A stretch of 32,884 nt of DNA from Chrysophaeum taylorii (Eukaryota > Sar > Pelagophyceae > Pelagomonadales > Pelagomonadaceae). Positions 8,908 to 18,213 of the stretch are shown piece after piece. The stretch covers positions 1 to 32,884 of the forward strand of contig JAQMWT010000626.1 in assembly GCA_029834535.1 (NCBI GenBank), written 5' to 3'. Each line of letters starts with the position of its first letter. The first letter of the stretch is position 1. The translations under genes were made by a program, and so were the position numbers. The notes under the pieces were generated by a model. That model made no database searches and was not told the DNA's origin. It saw nothing but the letters and a program-made list of their open reading frames with translations.

Positions 8908-10800
8908 TTACCAGAAGCTTGGTCGCGGTGAGACATAAGGGTCGGCATCCGAAAGGAGTGCGTCCTCTGACTGCGAGTTGAAGAGCGGGTGATCATGTGC
9001 TGCGACTGATGCTCGTGCGATGACATCCATCGAATCGTGAAATGGTGATCGCAGATGGGTCCATGCAACCTGCTGAGCAGTGTCATCCAGTGCATCCGGC
9101 CGAGAAGGTGGATGGTGGGTGCAGCAGCGAGCGCCGGTGAGCGGCAGTGCGCGCCTGTCTTCGGGGAGAGAAGGCAGCGAGGTGGAACCAGCTTCGAAGT
9201 GATCGGGGGCGGCTGATCGAGAGATATCGATCAAGGCGGTAGTGCCTGGCGAATCTGCGCTGATACCTGCAGGTGCGGTGAGTTCCTGGGAGTACGGTGA
9301 CCGTGGGACCGTTGACCGCGTGTCTTGTCCTTGTGGATACGGCATTGCGGGGGCATTGGTGATGGCGCTTGGATCAGACGGCTGATCTGGAATGGTCGGG
9401 GAGACCATCTTCGAGGCTAGTGAAGTCGGGCTTGCTTCTTCACTGTATGCATCAGACCAGGGGGCTGAATCCGAGAGGATGTTGTCAGTAGCCTGCGGCT
9501 CTGTTGCCTGGGGCATTGAATACGGTGGGGCCATGGATCCTTGAGTGTGGTTGCCATAGTCGATGTAGGCGTAATACTCGGGAACATCTCGAAGTGTCTT
9601 GTTCTTTGACTTGTCGAAAGTGGGAACGAGGTGGCTTTGTGTTCCTTCGACAAGACTGCTTCCTGGGCCGTTGTGCCCGAAGAGAGAAGAAGCCCTTGTG
9701 CATGTCTTGGCAGCATGATGGTGATCATGACCATCAGGGAGAGAGCTGTCTGTTGATAATTCGGAATTTGTCGACTCTTGATCTACGTTGTTGTGCTTCT
9801 TGGTTTCTCTTTGCACGTCGACAGGACTGCGGTCGAGACTGTTGTGCCCAAAGAGAGAGGAAATCTTGATGCCTGCCGTGGCAGCTTGATGGTGTTCGTT
9901 AACATCGTAGATAGAGCTGTCTGTTGCTGATTCGGAAGTTGTCGAATCTTGATGTTGGTGGTGTTGTTTCTTGGTGTGACTTTGCACGTGGAGAACGTCG
10001 CCGGTGGTAGGGGTACGGTCGCCGGTGTTGGATGTACGCCCTCGCAACTCGAACGCGGGGATGTGGTCAAGTTGGTATGAACCAGGTGGCTGAGAAGGCG
10101 GGCGGGTGCAAAGGGGTTCAGGGGGTGCCAGAGAGGCGAAGAGTGATTTGGCAGAGGAGGAGGGACCAGAGATGGCGGGGGGTTGAGAACAGATATGAGG
10201 AGCGGGCGGTGAACCAGGAGAGCCGGGTCCGGGGCATCCGTGGAGGTGGTGATGGTACTCGGGTAGAATCAGGAGAGAGGCATCGGAGGTTTGTTCGGAA
10301 GGCGATGAAGGTAGGTGCTGAATGGGGAAAGGAGGTGAAAGATGCAATGCAGCATCTTGGGTGGGGTTGGTGGCATCTAAGGAGGCAAGAATGGTGTGGA
10401 GGACGGCGTTGGTTTCGGAGTGGGAGTTGCGGATGTCAGCGTGGCCAGTTTCGAGTGCCTTGAGCTGGGTGTCCTTGATATGGAGTTCAGCGTGGGTGGA
10501 GACCAGTTCGTCGGCTTGGGTGGCGAGCTTGGCGGTGACGAAGGCTAAGGCAGCGTCGGTTATGGTGAGTTTGGCGGCTGTGGAGGACAAAGCGTCGTCC
10601 TTGAGAGTGAGCGTGGCCTTGGTTGCGGCCAAGTCGGCGGTTTGGGAGTCGAGTGCAGCCTGGGTGGTGGCCAACTCGCGTTGGAGCGCAGACGAAGGCG
10701 CATTGGAATTTGGAGAAAGAATGTGGAGTGATGCTTGGGTGGTGACAGGAGAAGGGTCTAGCCGTGGGGTGCGCAATTGCGCGGTTGGAGGTGGAAATCG
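8908..10800 (-). CDS. Low-complexity protein with coiled coil (C-terminal section)
   Basis: This is the long minus-strand frame that stays open upstream to an ATG at 11091, but it is probably genuine only below ~10800. It begins with Pro/Thr-rich sequence and then a long heptad-like coiled coil (LQRELATTQAALDSQTADLA to LKALETGHADI, about 10690-10430). A Ser/Pro/His-rich region follows. It contains a ~56-aa tandem duplication (the two SSLFGHN blocks, about 9670 and 9840, ~168-bp period). No enzymatic domain, signal peptide or membrane segment is evident. Function is unknown; composition suggests a structural or scaffold protein. Confidence 0.5.
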   Translation of the reverse strand, partial: RFPPPTAQLRTPRLDPSPVTTQASLHILSPNSNAPSSALQRELATTQAALDSQTADLAATKATLTLKDDALSSTAAKLTITDAALAFVTAKLATQADELVSTHAELHIKDTQLKALETGHADIRNSHSETNAVLHTILASLDATNPTQDAALHLSPPFPIQHLPSSPSEQTSDASLLILPEYHHHLHGCPGPGSPGSPPAPHICSQPPAISGPSSSAKSLFASLAPPEPLCTRPPSQPPGSYQLDHIPAFELRGRTSNTGDRTPTTGDVLHVQSHTKKQHHQHQDSTTSESATDSSIYDVNEHHQAATAGIKISSLFGHNSLDRSPVDVQRETKKHNNVDQESTNSELSTDSSLPDGHDHHHAAKTCTRASSLFGHNGPGSSLVEGTQSHLVPTFDKSKNKTLRDVPEYYAYIDYGNHTQGSMAPPYSMPQATEPQATDNILSDSAPWSDAYSEEASPTSLASKMVSPTIPDQPSDPSAITNAPAMPYPQGQDTRSTVPRSPYSQELTAPAGISADSPGTTALIDISRSAAPDHFEAGSTSLPSLPEDRRALPLTGARCCTHHPPSRPDALDDTAQQVAWTHLRSPFHDSMDVIARASVAAHDHPLFNSQSEDALLSDADPYVSPRPSFW

Positions 10801-11490
10801 AGGGGACAGCGACCTTCGAAAGTGATGAAGATCGGTCAGGAGGGTCCGATGGTTGGGCGGCAGTAACTTGTGCCGCGGAAGGAGCTTTGGTAGGAATGGA
10901 AGTGCCGGGGCCGTCGTGGCCGTAGGTGGCATGGTCTTGTGGGTGGAGATGAAAGTCTTGAAGAGAATGACTTGCGGACGATGATGGATATCGGACAGGA
11001 GGGTCCGACGGTGGGGCGGCAGGAGCTTTAGCCGTGGTGGGGGCTTGGTCAGGGATGGCGGTGCCGGGGCCGTCATGGCCGTAGGTGGCATGGTCGTCTG
11101 GAAGGTGGTGAGTGTTGCGGCGAATGGGTTGACGAGGATGTTGGGGAACTTGTATAGATGGTGAAGGGGGAGTCGCCGATAGTGGGGAGTTAGGCTCCAG
11201 TGAAGAAGGTGGAGGTTGCGGTGGAGTTGGTGGAGTGAAGGGAGTAGTGTTGAGTGGTGGTGGTGGTGGTGGAGTGTTCAACATCGCTGGTGCGATATTC
11301 GAACAAGGTGGAGTGTCCTCTTGAATGTGGGGTGTGCCAGGTTGTGAAGTAACCTTGGCTATGCCAGGGTCCGGAGGGAAGGCAGTGGGGTCCGAGACTT
11401 TGCCGTGGGGTGTTTGACATCCGGTGGGGTGGACGGCAGAAGGTGGGTTTTGTCCATGTTCGAGGACGTGTTGAACAGCAGGAGGGGGGG
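10790..11490 (-). CDS. Low-complexity proline-rich section (middle frame)
   Basis: Minus-strand frame spanning 11587-10487 with proline runs, best coding between ~11490 and ~10790. It holds a 53-aa tandem duplication (159-bp period) seen as two ATYGHDGPGT blocks followed by PSDPP, near 11061 and 10902. The three frames of this region connect end to end. The upstream switch coincides with a C8 run (plus-strand G8 at about 11487), so either a frameshift or sequencing error in a homopolymer, or an intron, separates it from the N-terminal section. Confidence 0.45.
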
Positions 11491-11852
11491 GTGACCATTG
11501 AGATGATCGGGCCTTGGGTCGCGACTTCGTGAGAAGTTTGCTTGAGGGGGGTTTTCGTGAGAACAGCTGGCGGGGAAGCCTGTTCAAGTTGTTCGTCCTG
11601 GTCGAGTTGCTCGTCTTGGTCGAGTTGTTCCTCTAGAGCTTCGATTCTTGCGGCGGCAGCGATTTTTGCGGCGAGCGCAGCATTTTCGGCAGTGTGTTTG
11701 GCTCTGAGATTAGCGAAATCAGCAGCGATCTGATCAAGGAAATGAGCTTTGAGCTGTTGCCAATCAGCTTTGAGCTGTTGCCAGAGAGCTTGTTGTGTAG
11801 CGAGTTGCGTCGCTAATTCCAGACTCGGGACATGTGGGTCGTGAGTCGCCAT
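11490..11852 (-). CDS. N-terminal coiled-coil section of low-complexity gene
   Basis: The first ATG at 11852 gives MATHDPHVPSLELATQLATQ. A predicted coiled coil follows (QQLKADWQQLKAHF duplicated heptads, then ENAALAAKIAAAARIEALEE) and then an acidic direct repeat EQLDQD. The frame remains open to 11190, but its sequence becomes less plausible after the homopolymer at ~11487, where another frame takes over in the same style. Upstream of the ATG (11853-12245) no gene is recognised. Function is unknown. Confidence 0.5.
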
Positions 11853-11903
11853 CGTTTTGGGGTTACTTCTTGCGCGTTGTTGGTGGCCTTTCACACTTTT
11901 CAC

Positions 11904-12245
11904 ACTTGTTCACCAGTAGCAAGCGATGAGGCTTGACTACGGTTTTATAAACTCCAGGGACGAAACTCCAGGAACTTCAGGAGATTGCTCTTACCTGGGA
12001 ATCCTGGGTCTTTGTCCGAGATGTCGATCGAGATCGGTGTCTTTCGGAGGGACGTTTCTCTACCAGATCCCGACTGGGTCCAAACATAGAGAACAGTAAA
12101 AATCACTGTGCCCCTGGTAGAGAATGATGGCAGTGGTAGTGCCATCCTGTTGCCCTGTCCTCTAACGACATAAAGAGCGGCACGGTGTTCGACACAGCGA
12201 TTAGGGCCGGCGCGGCAGGGCTTTGGTTGAAAAAAAAATGAAAGT
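11904..12245. other. No recognised gene
   Basis: Probable 5' flank of the minus-strand coiled-coil gene. A 114-codon minus-strand frame overlaps here without recognisable motifs. It contains an A9 run at about 12230. Confidence 0.35.
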
Positions 12246-12270
12246 TTGAAAGGGGGAGCGCTGCTGGTGA

Positions 12271-12893
12271 CTACGGTTCCCTCTGACATTGCAAGATCGC
12301 AGCCTCGTCTCCAGGTCGTTCAGCTTCCCTGCGACTCTCGCGGCATACGGCGTGGCGCAGACGATCACTCTCGCGTTCGTCCTCGAGCGCGCGCATCGCG
12401 TCCTCGTCGCCGGCGTGCGCTTCTTCTAAACATTTGTCGTGCCTTGCGACGTGGCGCAGACGATCAGCCTCGCGTTCGTCCTCGAGCGCGCACATCGCGT
12501 CCTCGTCGCCGGCGTGCGCTTCTTCTAGACGATCATCACGCCGCTGTGCAATTGCAATATGCTTGGCTTCGCGTTGACGCTCAAGCAGCATCGCCGCATC
12601 CTTGTCGCCGGCGGCAACAGCTTCACGACGAGCGGCCCGCAAGCACCCCATCTTGTCGCGACGGACCGCACGTTCGCGCTCGAGAACCATTCCGCTCCTG
12701 GGCGAGGACACTCGAGTACCAGTTCCTTTTCAAAGGAACTTGCGCCTCTTTCATTTTCCCGCACGATCTCCCGCCTCGCCGAGCGCCGGACGGTTTGTCT
12801 CGTCATCCCGGGCCGCGCGGCGGTCCGCCGTCGCTCTCCACGAAGGGGCGAGCCACGACGCGGTTTACCGCGAGAAAAACCGGAAGACGTCAT
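12271..12893 (-). pseudogene. Charged repeat protein fragment
   Basis: The minus strand encodes highly charged helical repeats of 33 aa (LEEAHAGDEDAMRALEDERE and LEEAHAGDEDAMCALEDERE) within two 99-bp DNA repeats (12351-12449 and 12450-12548), preceded by a basic region (RRSARREIVRENERG). One frame change near 12720 splits it (start at 12893, continuation from ~12711). Such Arg/Ala/Asp/Glu repeats occur in N-terminal regions of some transposon-encoded proteins, which would fit the neighbourhood, but no catalytic domain is present and the assignment is inference. Confidence 0.45.
12351..12548. repeat. Two 99-bp direct repeats
   Basis: Both units start CGTGGCGCAGACGATCA and share most positions, diverging at the 3' end. 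They encode the 33-aa repeat unit on the minus strand. Confidence 0.8.
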
Positions 12894-13166
12894 GAGCAGT
12901 CTTGCGTCCTATAGGTAGTTTCTCTTTAAAGCAAGTTACATGAGGCTTATCTTTTTGGGGTCGTCGCAATTAGAGCAACGACATTGACTTAAATGGGTTC
13001 ATTTTAGCTTAATTTGATCCATATTAGCTTAATTCAGAAACTTAGTTAGATGTGACTTAAGTAGAGCAAATCCTTACTACTAATCGACAGATGTTTGTCT
13101 GTCTGTCTGTTTGTCTGTCCCCCGATTTAGGGTAAGGATCAGGTAGGCCCGCGAGCCAGGCAGGCA

Positions 13167-13727
13167 TTGATCCTCCAAGCCGTCTACGGCGACCTCGCAG
13201 ACTGTTTCCACGACCCGCGGCGGCTCTTTCAGCGCGCCATTCTCACGCCCCGTCGAAACGATGTTGTCGATGCTGACAACGCGCGCATGACCGCGGCCTT
13301 TTTTTCCCGGAGACGAGGCGTCGGAGTTCTTTTCGGCCGACTAGGTTGGGTCGGAAGACGACGCCTCGCTCTCAAGAGTCGAGTTTTGAACTCCCTGACA
13401 ACCAACGGCATGCTGACTTTGATCGCGAGCTTAAAGTCTTCGCAACCTCGACCCGTCGCACGGCCACTGCAACGGTACCAGATACATGATCGATCGTGTC
13501 GTTGTCACCGAGGCTCCTCCAACCTGTATCCCTTAAGGCCCGCCTACGCCAAACGATCACCAAGAGCCAGGGCCAGACGCCCCGCGAGCTCGGCGTCCTC
13601 TTGGCGAAGCCCGTCTTCTGCCACGTCCAGCTCGACGTGGCTCTCTGTCGATCGGCTACCCCGAGGATATCCTCTTCTTGGTCGACGACTCCACCCTACT
13701 CCACACGTGCTCCGCAATACCGATAAG
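13167..13727 (+). pseudogene. Pif1/Helitron helicase C-terminal fragment (H2)
   Basis: It shows VYGDLADCFHDPRRLFQRAI and LTPRRNDVVDADNARMTAA in one frame and ITKSQGQTPRELGVLLAKPV, FCHVQLDVALCRSATP in another. The positions of the frame breaks match H1 and H3. No Rep domain and no helicase Walker motifs are present, so only the last ~180 residues of a Pif1-like protein are represented. Confidence 0.75.
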
Positions 13728-13756
13728 CCCCCTCCCGGCGTCTACGCGCGCACTGT

Positions 13757-14090
13757 AGGTGAACTTACTGGGACCAGGTGAACTTACTGGGGTTTGAGAT
13801 TGGGACTAGGTGAATATAGTGACCAGGTGAACTTACTGGGACCAGGTGAACTTACTGGGGTTTTTTAGAGTAAACTCAAAGGTTAGCGGCGTGTGCGGAT
13901 CAAAGCAGCTTAGATTGGCGGAGGCGAGAGCGACGAGCTCGAAGGAGTGGTGTGAGCACGAGTGGGTTTACGCCGAACTTACTGGGGTTAGAGATTTGGA
14001 CTAGGTGAACTTACTGACCAGGTTAACTTACTGGGACCAGGTGAACTTACTGGGGTTAGAGATTGGGACTAGGTGAGCTTACTGGCCTGC
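13757..14090 (+). repeat. GTGAACTTACTGG minisatellite in H2
   Basis: The same array as in H1, with a somewhat different unit number. It runs into the shared 3' end. Confidence 0.75.
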
Positions 14091-14352
14091 ACTTGTTACT
14101 ACCTAAGATAGAGAAAATAAGGACTTAGTTACATCATTTTTTTTTACTTAGTTGGAACCACTTAGTTGGTGCATGATACTAACCCTTGAATTGATTCTAA
14201 CTTAGTTTTGCGATGCGTCAAATTAAGCTAAATATGTCACAGTTAAGTCGTTGTTGTCTGGGTTCCCAGCGGAGTGGCTGTGAGTACCTCGTTCGTGACT
14301 TCGATCTCGGTCTTCTTCTTGCGGTTGCCGCTTTACTGGCCCTCGATGGATG

Positions 14353-14688
14353 CTAGGACGGCGTCCTTGGGAAGACTTTCAAGATGCCTGGCCGTATAGT
14401 TGGACTTGGCCTGGGTGGCCGTTGGCGTGAAATCCCCATAATTGAAGGTACGGCGGCCGTGCACGAGCCGGCGGGGCCGTCACGCCCGCGTGACACCTGG
14501 AAGACGCGTAAGAGCTCGCAGCCTTTGACCTTGCAGACAAGGTCCATCCGCCGCGTTGTGGACCTAGAGCTCTCGAGAAGATGGCCGTCTTTCTCGGCTT
14601 CCTCCAGGACGTTTAACTGAAAGTCCCGCTTTGATTCGAAGCCATTCCCCACGGTCACCTCGTGGGCGATCTCCCTCAGATGAGCCAA
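14353..14688 (-). pseudogene. MULE/FAR1-type zinc-binding N-terminal fragment (possible)
   Basis: The minus-strand frame has VGNGFESKRDFQLNVLEEAE and, later, LVCKVKGCELLRVFQVSR. The pattern 'G..F.S..DFQ...L..A...G......S...R...C...GC...' resembles the N-terminal zinc-binding domain of Mutator-like transposases. The downstream His residues of a full zinc site and the DDE transposase are not seen. It is a short decayed piece beside an inverted-repeat element; alternative identities are possible. Confidence 0.4.
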
Positions 14689-14689
14689 T

Positions 14690-15307
14690 TTCCGCGGCTC
14701 GCGGTCTTCGCGGCCTTCGAAGTGTCGGTGCAGTCACGAGACTTGCCTGTCCTCCTAACGGGCCTTTTCCTCCGGCCTTCACCCACCACCTTCTCGAACG
14801 CCAGCTGAATATCGTCTTCGTCGCTGTCCCGAACTCCATCGTAGACCCGAGAGACTCCCACCGTGCCTCCGTGGCGCTCCGACACTCCCCGACATGTCAG
14901 CCTCGCGAACAGGCTACGTTGTCGCGTGCCGACCTCCTGAAAACTTCTACTAATACAACATGTACTAGGTTTCCCGGACAATCGTTAGGTAGGAGCGTTG
15001 GTTATTCTTCCTTACAATATGCTTTGTACAAGTACTGGTACTAGTAGTAGTAGTTACAATAAGTTGAAGTAGTACTACTACTACTACTAGTCTAGTACTG
15101 GTTTTGTTTGAAGAAAGTGCGGTGCACACGGGTGTAATCCAGGGTTAGTGCGCGGTGCCGCTCATCGTCGCGTCCGAAGACTATGCGAAGAACACGACAT
15201 TCTCGTTGTATCCCGCATGAATCGCGAGTCCATCGAATAAGCCCGCGCGCAGTACGGACATCTCCGGCGCGGGCGCCTCGATAAAACGTCGGAGATCCCC
15301 TCGGAAC
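14690..15307. other. Unannotated flank of element B
   Basis: No gene recognised. It contains a trinucleotide palindrome at 15031-15101. The sequence interrupted by B resumes at 23732 after one TSD copy. Confidence 0.4.
15031..15101. repeat. TAG/CTA trinucleotide palindrome
   Basis: AGTACTGGTACTAGTAGTAG on the left pairs with CTACTACTAGTCTAGTACTG on the right around a ~15-nt loop, giving a potential long hairpin. Confidence 0.75.
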
Positions 15308-15312
15308 CGAAC
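15308..15312. other. 5-bp TSD of element B (left)
   Basis: CGAAC directly precedes the 5' LTR and is repeated at 23727-23731 after the 3' LTR. Five base pairs is the usual Copia duplication length. Confidence 0.9.
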
Positions 15313-15626
15313 TGCAGAGAAATCTGCTGCCTCTTACCCTTATCCGTCCGTTGAGAACGTGGTCTCTTCCTTACCTTTCTTCTTCCTTTCTACACAATCA
15401 AATAGTCCTATGATTTGTGCCTACGCTCATCATCATGGTCTAGCGCGTCCCGAGGTATGAAGCACTATACACCTTACCTCTCTCGTGTAGTTCTAGATGC
15501 CGCCTGTCGTGTTCTGAGGATATAGGGAACATACCTTTTCATTCCCCGAATTAAATACTTCCAGACGTTCATGATGAGACGGGATGGTTTCCCAGGTGGC
15601 TTACCACTGCTTGCTAATGCTCTGCA
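15313..15626 (+). repeat. 5' LTR of element B (314 bp)
   Basis: It begins TGCAGAG and ends CTCTGCA, a 7-bp perfect inverted terminus. It matches the 3' LTR at 23416-23726 at about 96%. It should carry the element's promoter, but no TATA box stands out. Confidence 0.93.
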
Positions 15627-15640
15627 GGTTATGGGCCCAG
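15627..15640 (+). promoter_or_regulatory. tRNA-iMet half-molecule primer binding site
   Basis: GGTTATGGGCCCAG immediately follows the LTR and is exactly complementary to CTGGGCCCATAACC, the anticodon stem-loop of eukaryotic initiator tRNA-Met. Drosophila copia is primed by this internal region of a cleaved tRNA-iMet, so the same mechanism is inferred. Confidence 0.88.
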
Positions 15641-16145
15641 GCGGGTCCCTGAGAAACCATGTGTTAAAACGTGCACGTAACATATGTGTTTTGAACAGTT
15701 ACCGCGCCTGTTTAGCCTCGCCACGAAAACACACTTGTAAATACAACGCCATTACCATTGGGCTGTATATAATACTTTTTGCACACGTGATCGTGTAACC
15801 TTGTGTGCACCTGTTCATAGCATCGTGTTGTCATGTCAATGTTGATGTGTGTGTAATTGGCTAACCTGTACTCTTGCACACATGTTATGGAATATTTTGG
15901 GTACGTCCACTCGTACATTCCATGGCAATGCACTTAACAAGCTCCTTGAGAGCACCAAACTAACCAGCTGCCTGAGTGACTACGCTTAGCGACACTACTC
16001 TGGACTCACAGCTTGCACAGTCGTCAAATAGACATCTTTCCATCGAAAACGATGAGTGTACATAGACACCGATAGACAGACCCCCTTAGAATGTCTAGAC
16101 AGTGTCAACTGCGTGACTGAACCCACAGGTTCCCCGTCAACTGCT
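15641..16145 (+). other. 5' leader of element B
   Basis: About 500 bp between PBS and the first likely ATG. It is conserved in reverse complement in copy A and, diverged, in copy C (28464-28890). No gene recognised; it may hold packaging signals. Confidence 0.6.
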
Positions 16146-17060
16146 ATGGCAGAACACGCAGCACGAGCCGCACCCAAGGCGATCACAGGTGCGGATATAT
16201 TGAAGCTCGAAGCTCCTGTAGTTGAGTTTCTTAACGATGGAAATCGATTTCAGCTTCAGACTCGCAAGGTATCCTTGCAAATCAAACACATTAAGCAATT
16301 GTTACGGTCCAGTCATGCCGATGCTTTCCTCGAGTACGACTCGTACGAAGCATATACTCGGTCATGCAAGGACTACGAGATCCTCCGGAATCAAATTCTC
16401 GATCGCGTTTTCCTGGAATGGAAGACCGATAGGGCTGCTGATCTCCGTTTAGCTGTTGATGAATTGCCCCCTGAGTATCAGGAATGGCATTTCACCAACG
16501 AAGCTTTCCCCCACTTACCTGATGCAGAAGTAGCTCAGCTAGCTACTGTCTGTTACGACTATGAAGTCAAGGCATTACGTCCTGAAATCAATGCTCGTTT
16601 CTTAGAAGAGGAACGAATCTTAAATCGCGCGCACCCGAAGGCACTAGCTTTCGACACCCGTGTTCGTGCCCCTGTTACCATGTTTTCGTTAACTGCTGCT
16701 GACTGGCACACTTATCAGAACACGTATGCTACATTCTTGCATACTTACTTCAATCTTGAAAGTGTTGGAAAACCGGCACTTGCGGCCTGGCCCGCCATCA
16801 ATGAGGTATACAACAAAAGTTATTTACCCAACAAGGCTCGAGCTATTATGCTCATCGCCTTTAGTCACTACGAGTCTGTTACGACTACTGATGTGTCCTA
16901 TTTGAAACAGCAATTTAACTCTGTTGTTTACAATCCTAACTGGTATGTCCACGTATTTATCGAAGCTGTCCTATCATTTAGGCAAATCTCTTACCAACTT
17001 AACCAGGAAGAGACTGACCTTCAATTCGACTTTGGCACTCTTTGTATAAAAAATACATGA
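16146..17060 (+). CDS. gag-like protein of element B
   Basis: The ATG at 16146 (MAEHAARAAPKAITGADILK) begins a 304-codon frame; the frame is open further upstream but without another good ATG. It contains a helix-rich N-terminal part (RFQLQTRKVSLQIKHIKQLL), then WHTYQNTYATFLHTYF, LPNKARAIMLIAF and LKQQFNSVVYNPNWYVHVF. The protein is conserved in A, C and E. No CCHC knuckle, protease or known domain is seen, and the gag assignment comes from position after leader and PBS. It ends just before ORF1b, which lies in the +1 frame; copy C carries an S-L-N-Y motif in the equivalent end region that is missing here. Confidence 0.65.
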   Translation: MAEHAARAAPKAITGADILKLEAPVVEFLNDGNRFQLQTRKVSLQIKHIKQLLRSSHADAFLEYDSYEAYTRSCKDYEILRNQILDRVFLEWKTDRAADLRLAVDELPPEYQEWHFTNEAFPHLPDAEVAQLATVCYDYEVKALRPEINARFLEEERILNRAHPKALAFDTRVRAPVTMFSLTAADWHTYQNTYATFLHTYFNLESVGKPALAAWPAINEVYNKSYLPNKARAIMLIAFSHYESVTTTDVSYLKQQFNSVVYNPNWYVHVFIEAVLSFRQISYQLNQEETDLQFDFGTLCIKNT

Positions 17061-17133
17061 AGAGATACATCGGCATTATGCCGATAATACCAGCAACAAC
17101 CGTTACGATCGTGGTTGGGTAGATTGGTGTTAT

Positions 17134-17373
17134 ATGTACGAAATCCGATCTTCATCTCGGCCTGTGCCAGAAGCTGAACGATTGTGTCATCCTACCAACC
17201 CTAGCTACATTTTAGAATACGCATTAGACCTTTACAATGTAGTATCAAATGGGTCGAACAAAGACGCTTATAACGCCCTGTTTCTTGGCAACCCTATGTC
17301 GAAGGTTTATCATCTCAACCAAAGCCAAAGTTACTACTTACAAACACTTTGGACTCATCAGACAAAAGTCTGA
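17134..17373 (+). pseudogene. ORF1b fragment of element B
   Basis: Homologous to copy A 706-1014 and copy C 30085-30360. Conserved peptide NNRYDRGWVDWCYMYE continues into LCHPTNPSYILEYALDLYNV. In B the upstream frame has an in-frame TAA (near 17046) and the 3' end shifts into ORF1c by small indels relative to A (around 17340-17370). The ancestral element therefore probably had one continuous frame through ORF1b and ORF1c. No domain is recognised. Confidence 0.55.
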
Positions 17374-18158
17374 CTCAAACTGCTAACACACTCGCCTTCA
17401 TCACTTCGTCCCAACCAGGTACATCTTCCACGTTTAATGCTAGACGCTTGCGTAACTCTAATGATGCTCGCCAGCCTTTCTCTCGCAGCGATTTATCGTA
17501 TTATCGTCCTGGTGATTCTTACGTCACCAAGAAAACTGCCGGACTGTCCCATGACCGTCCAATTTACCCCCGCACTTTCGACAGGTCCTCTCGGTCTAAC
17601 ATGAAATTATTAGATCGAACAAACCACACCTTAAACACCCTGCGAGAACAGTGTAGTGAACTTACAAAGCATGTGACAGATAATGATACCACGGCTCGGC
17701 TACAACAGAATATCAACAAGTTATTTGAGACTCTATTACAATCAGCTGACATTCTGTCAACGACATCTACTGAGGACAACAGTAGTTTACTTCGTCTAAA
17801 CGAACAGCTCATGTTTGCAGAAGACATCATTTATGATGTAGACGTTCATCTATCCTCGACCGAAAAGTCGTTAAACTACGTGGAGCCACAACACCATACT
17901 GTTGTTGCTGCTCCCACCCCAAAGGCAACTCCTCCTACTACAAACACACAGGGTAATCCTTCTAATACTGTGCCTAACCTCTTTACCGCTTCCGCCATCT
18001 CGGCTTTACCACCAGCATTATTGTCCTCGCTATCTTCACAGGTCCAATCTGCCCTCAACACACCATCACAAGCCGAAACCAAAAGGGATGCCGATCATAC
18101 TTCGCTATCGTCCTTCGATGAAAAGCACGGCATGGCTGATGAGGCTGACGAACCATAA
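17349..18158 (+). CDS. ORF1c of element B, uncharacterised
   Basis: A 269-codon frame opening at ATG 17349. It contains an arginine- and serine-rich stretch (RRLRNSNDARQPFSRSDLSY), then NMKLLDRTNHTLNTLREQCS and a heptad-like segment with NINKLFETLLQSADIL, conserved in copies A and C. The motif S-T-E-K-S-L-N-Y lies at 17856-17879, followed by a Pro/Ser/Thr-rich linker. This position, between gag and RT, is where Copia elements carry protease and integrase, but I find no D-S/T-G protease motif, HHCC zinc site or DDE triad. Confidence 0.6.
   Translation: MDSSDKSLTQTANTLAFITSSQPGTSSTFNARRLRNSNDARQPFSRSDLSYYRPGDSYVTKKTAGLSHDRPIYPRTFDRSSRSNMKLLDRTNHTLNTLREQCSELTKHVTDNDTTARLQQNINKLFETLLQSADILSTTSTEDNSSLLRLNEQLMFAEDIIYDVDVHLSSTEKSLNYVEPQHHTVVAAPTPKATPPTTNTQGNPSNTVPNLFTASAISALPPALLSSLSSQVQSALNTPSQAETKRDADHTSLSSFDEKHGMADEADEP
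17868..17879 (+). other. S-L-N-Y boundary motif 1
   Basis: tcg tta aac tac, in frame with ORF1c, preceded by S-T-E-K. The same site is present in copy A (tcg ttg aac tac) and copy C (tcg tta aac tat). Confidence 0.65.
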
Positions 18159-18213
18159 CCACCTGTTCAACCGATTATTATTCCAACGAATCTGTTATTG
18201 CTGAAGAACTTAT

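Larger units (their letters stand above)
13078..14097 (+). mobile_element. Helitron-derived remnant H2
   Basis: Same structure and termini as H1: TACTAATCGACAG 5' end with hairpin, helicase fragment, GTGAACTTACTGG array, and CTGGCCTGCACTTGTT 3' end. It lies within an AT-rich inverted-repeat element. The flanks ...CCTTACT and ACTACCT may represent a short ACT duplication or none. Confidence 0.65.
12976..14253. mobile_element. Candidate inverted-repeat (MITE-like) element split by H2
   Basis: The left arm CAACGAC...TTTTAGCTTAATTTGA (12976-13018) and the right arm, read in reverse CAACGACTTAACTG...TTTAGCTTAATTTGA (14253-14218), form a diverged terminal inverted repeat. Removing H2 leaves an AT-rich element of about 260 bp with ACTTAGTT motifs. 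A related AT-rich segment lies at 23920-24060, again next to a Helitron remnant. No TSD was found. Confidence 0.4.
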
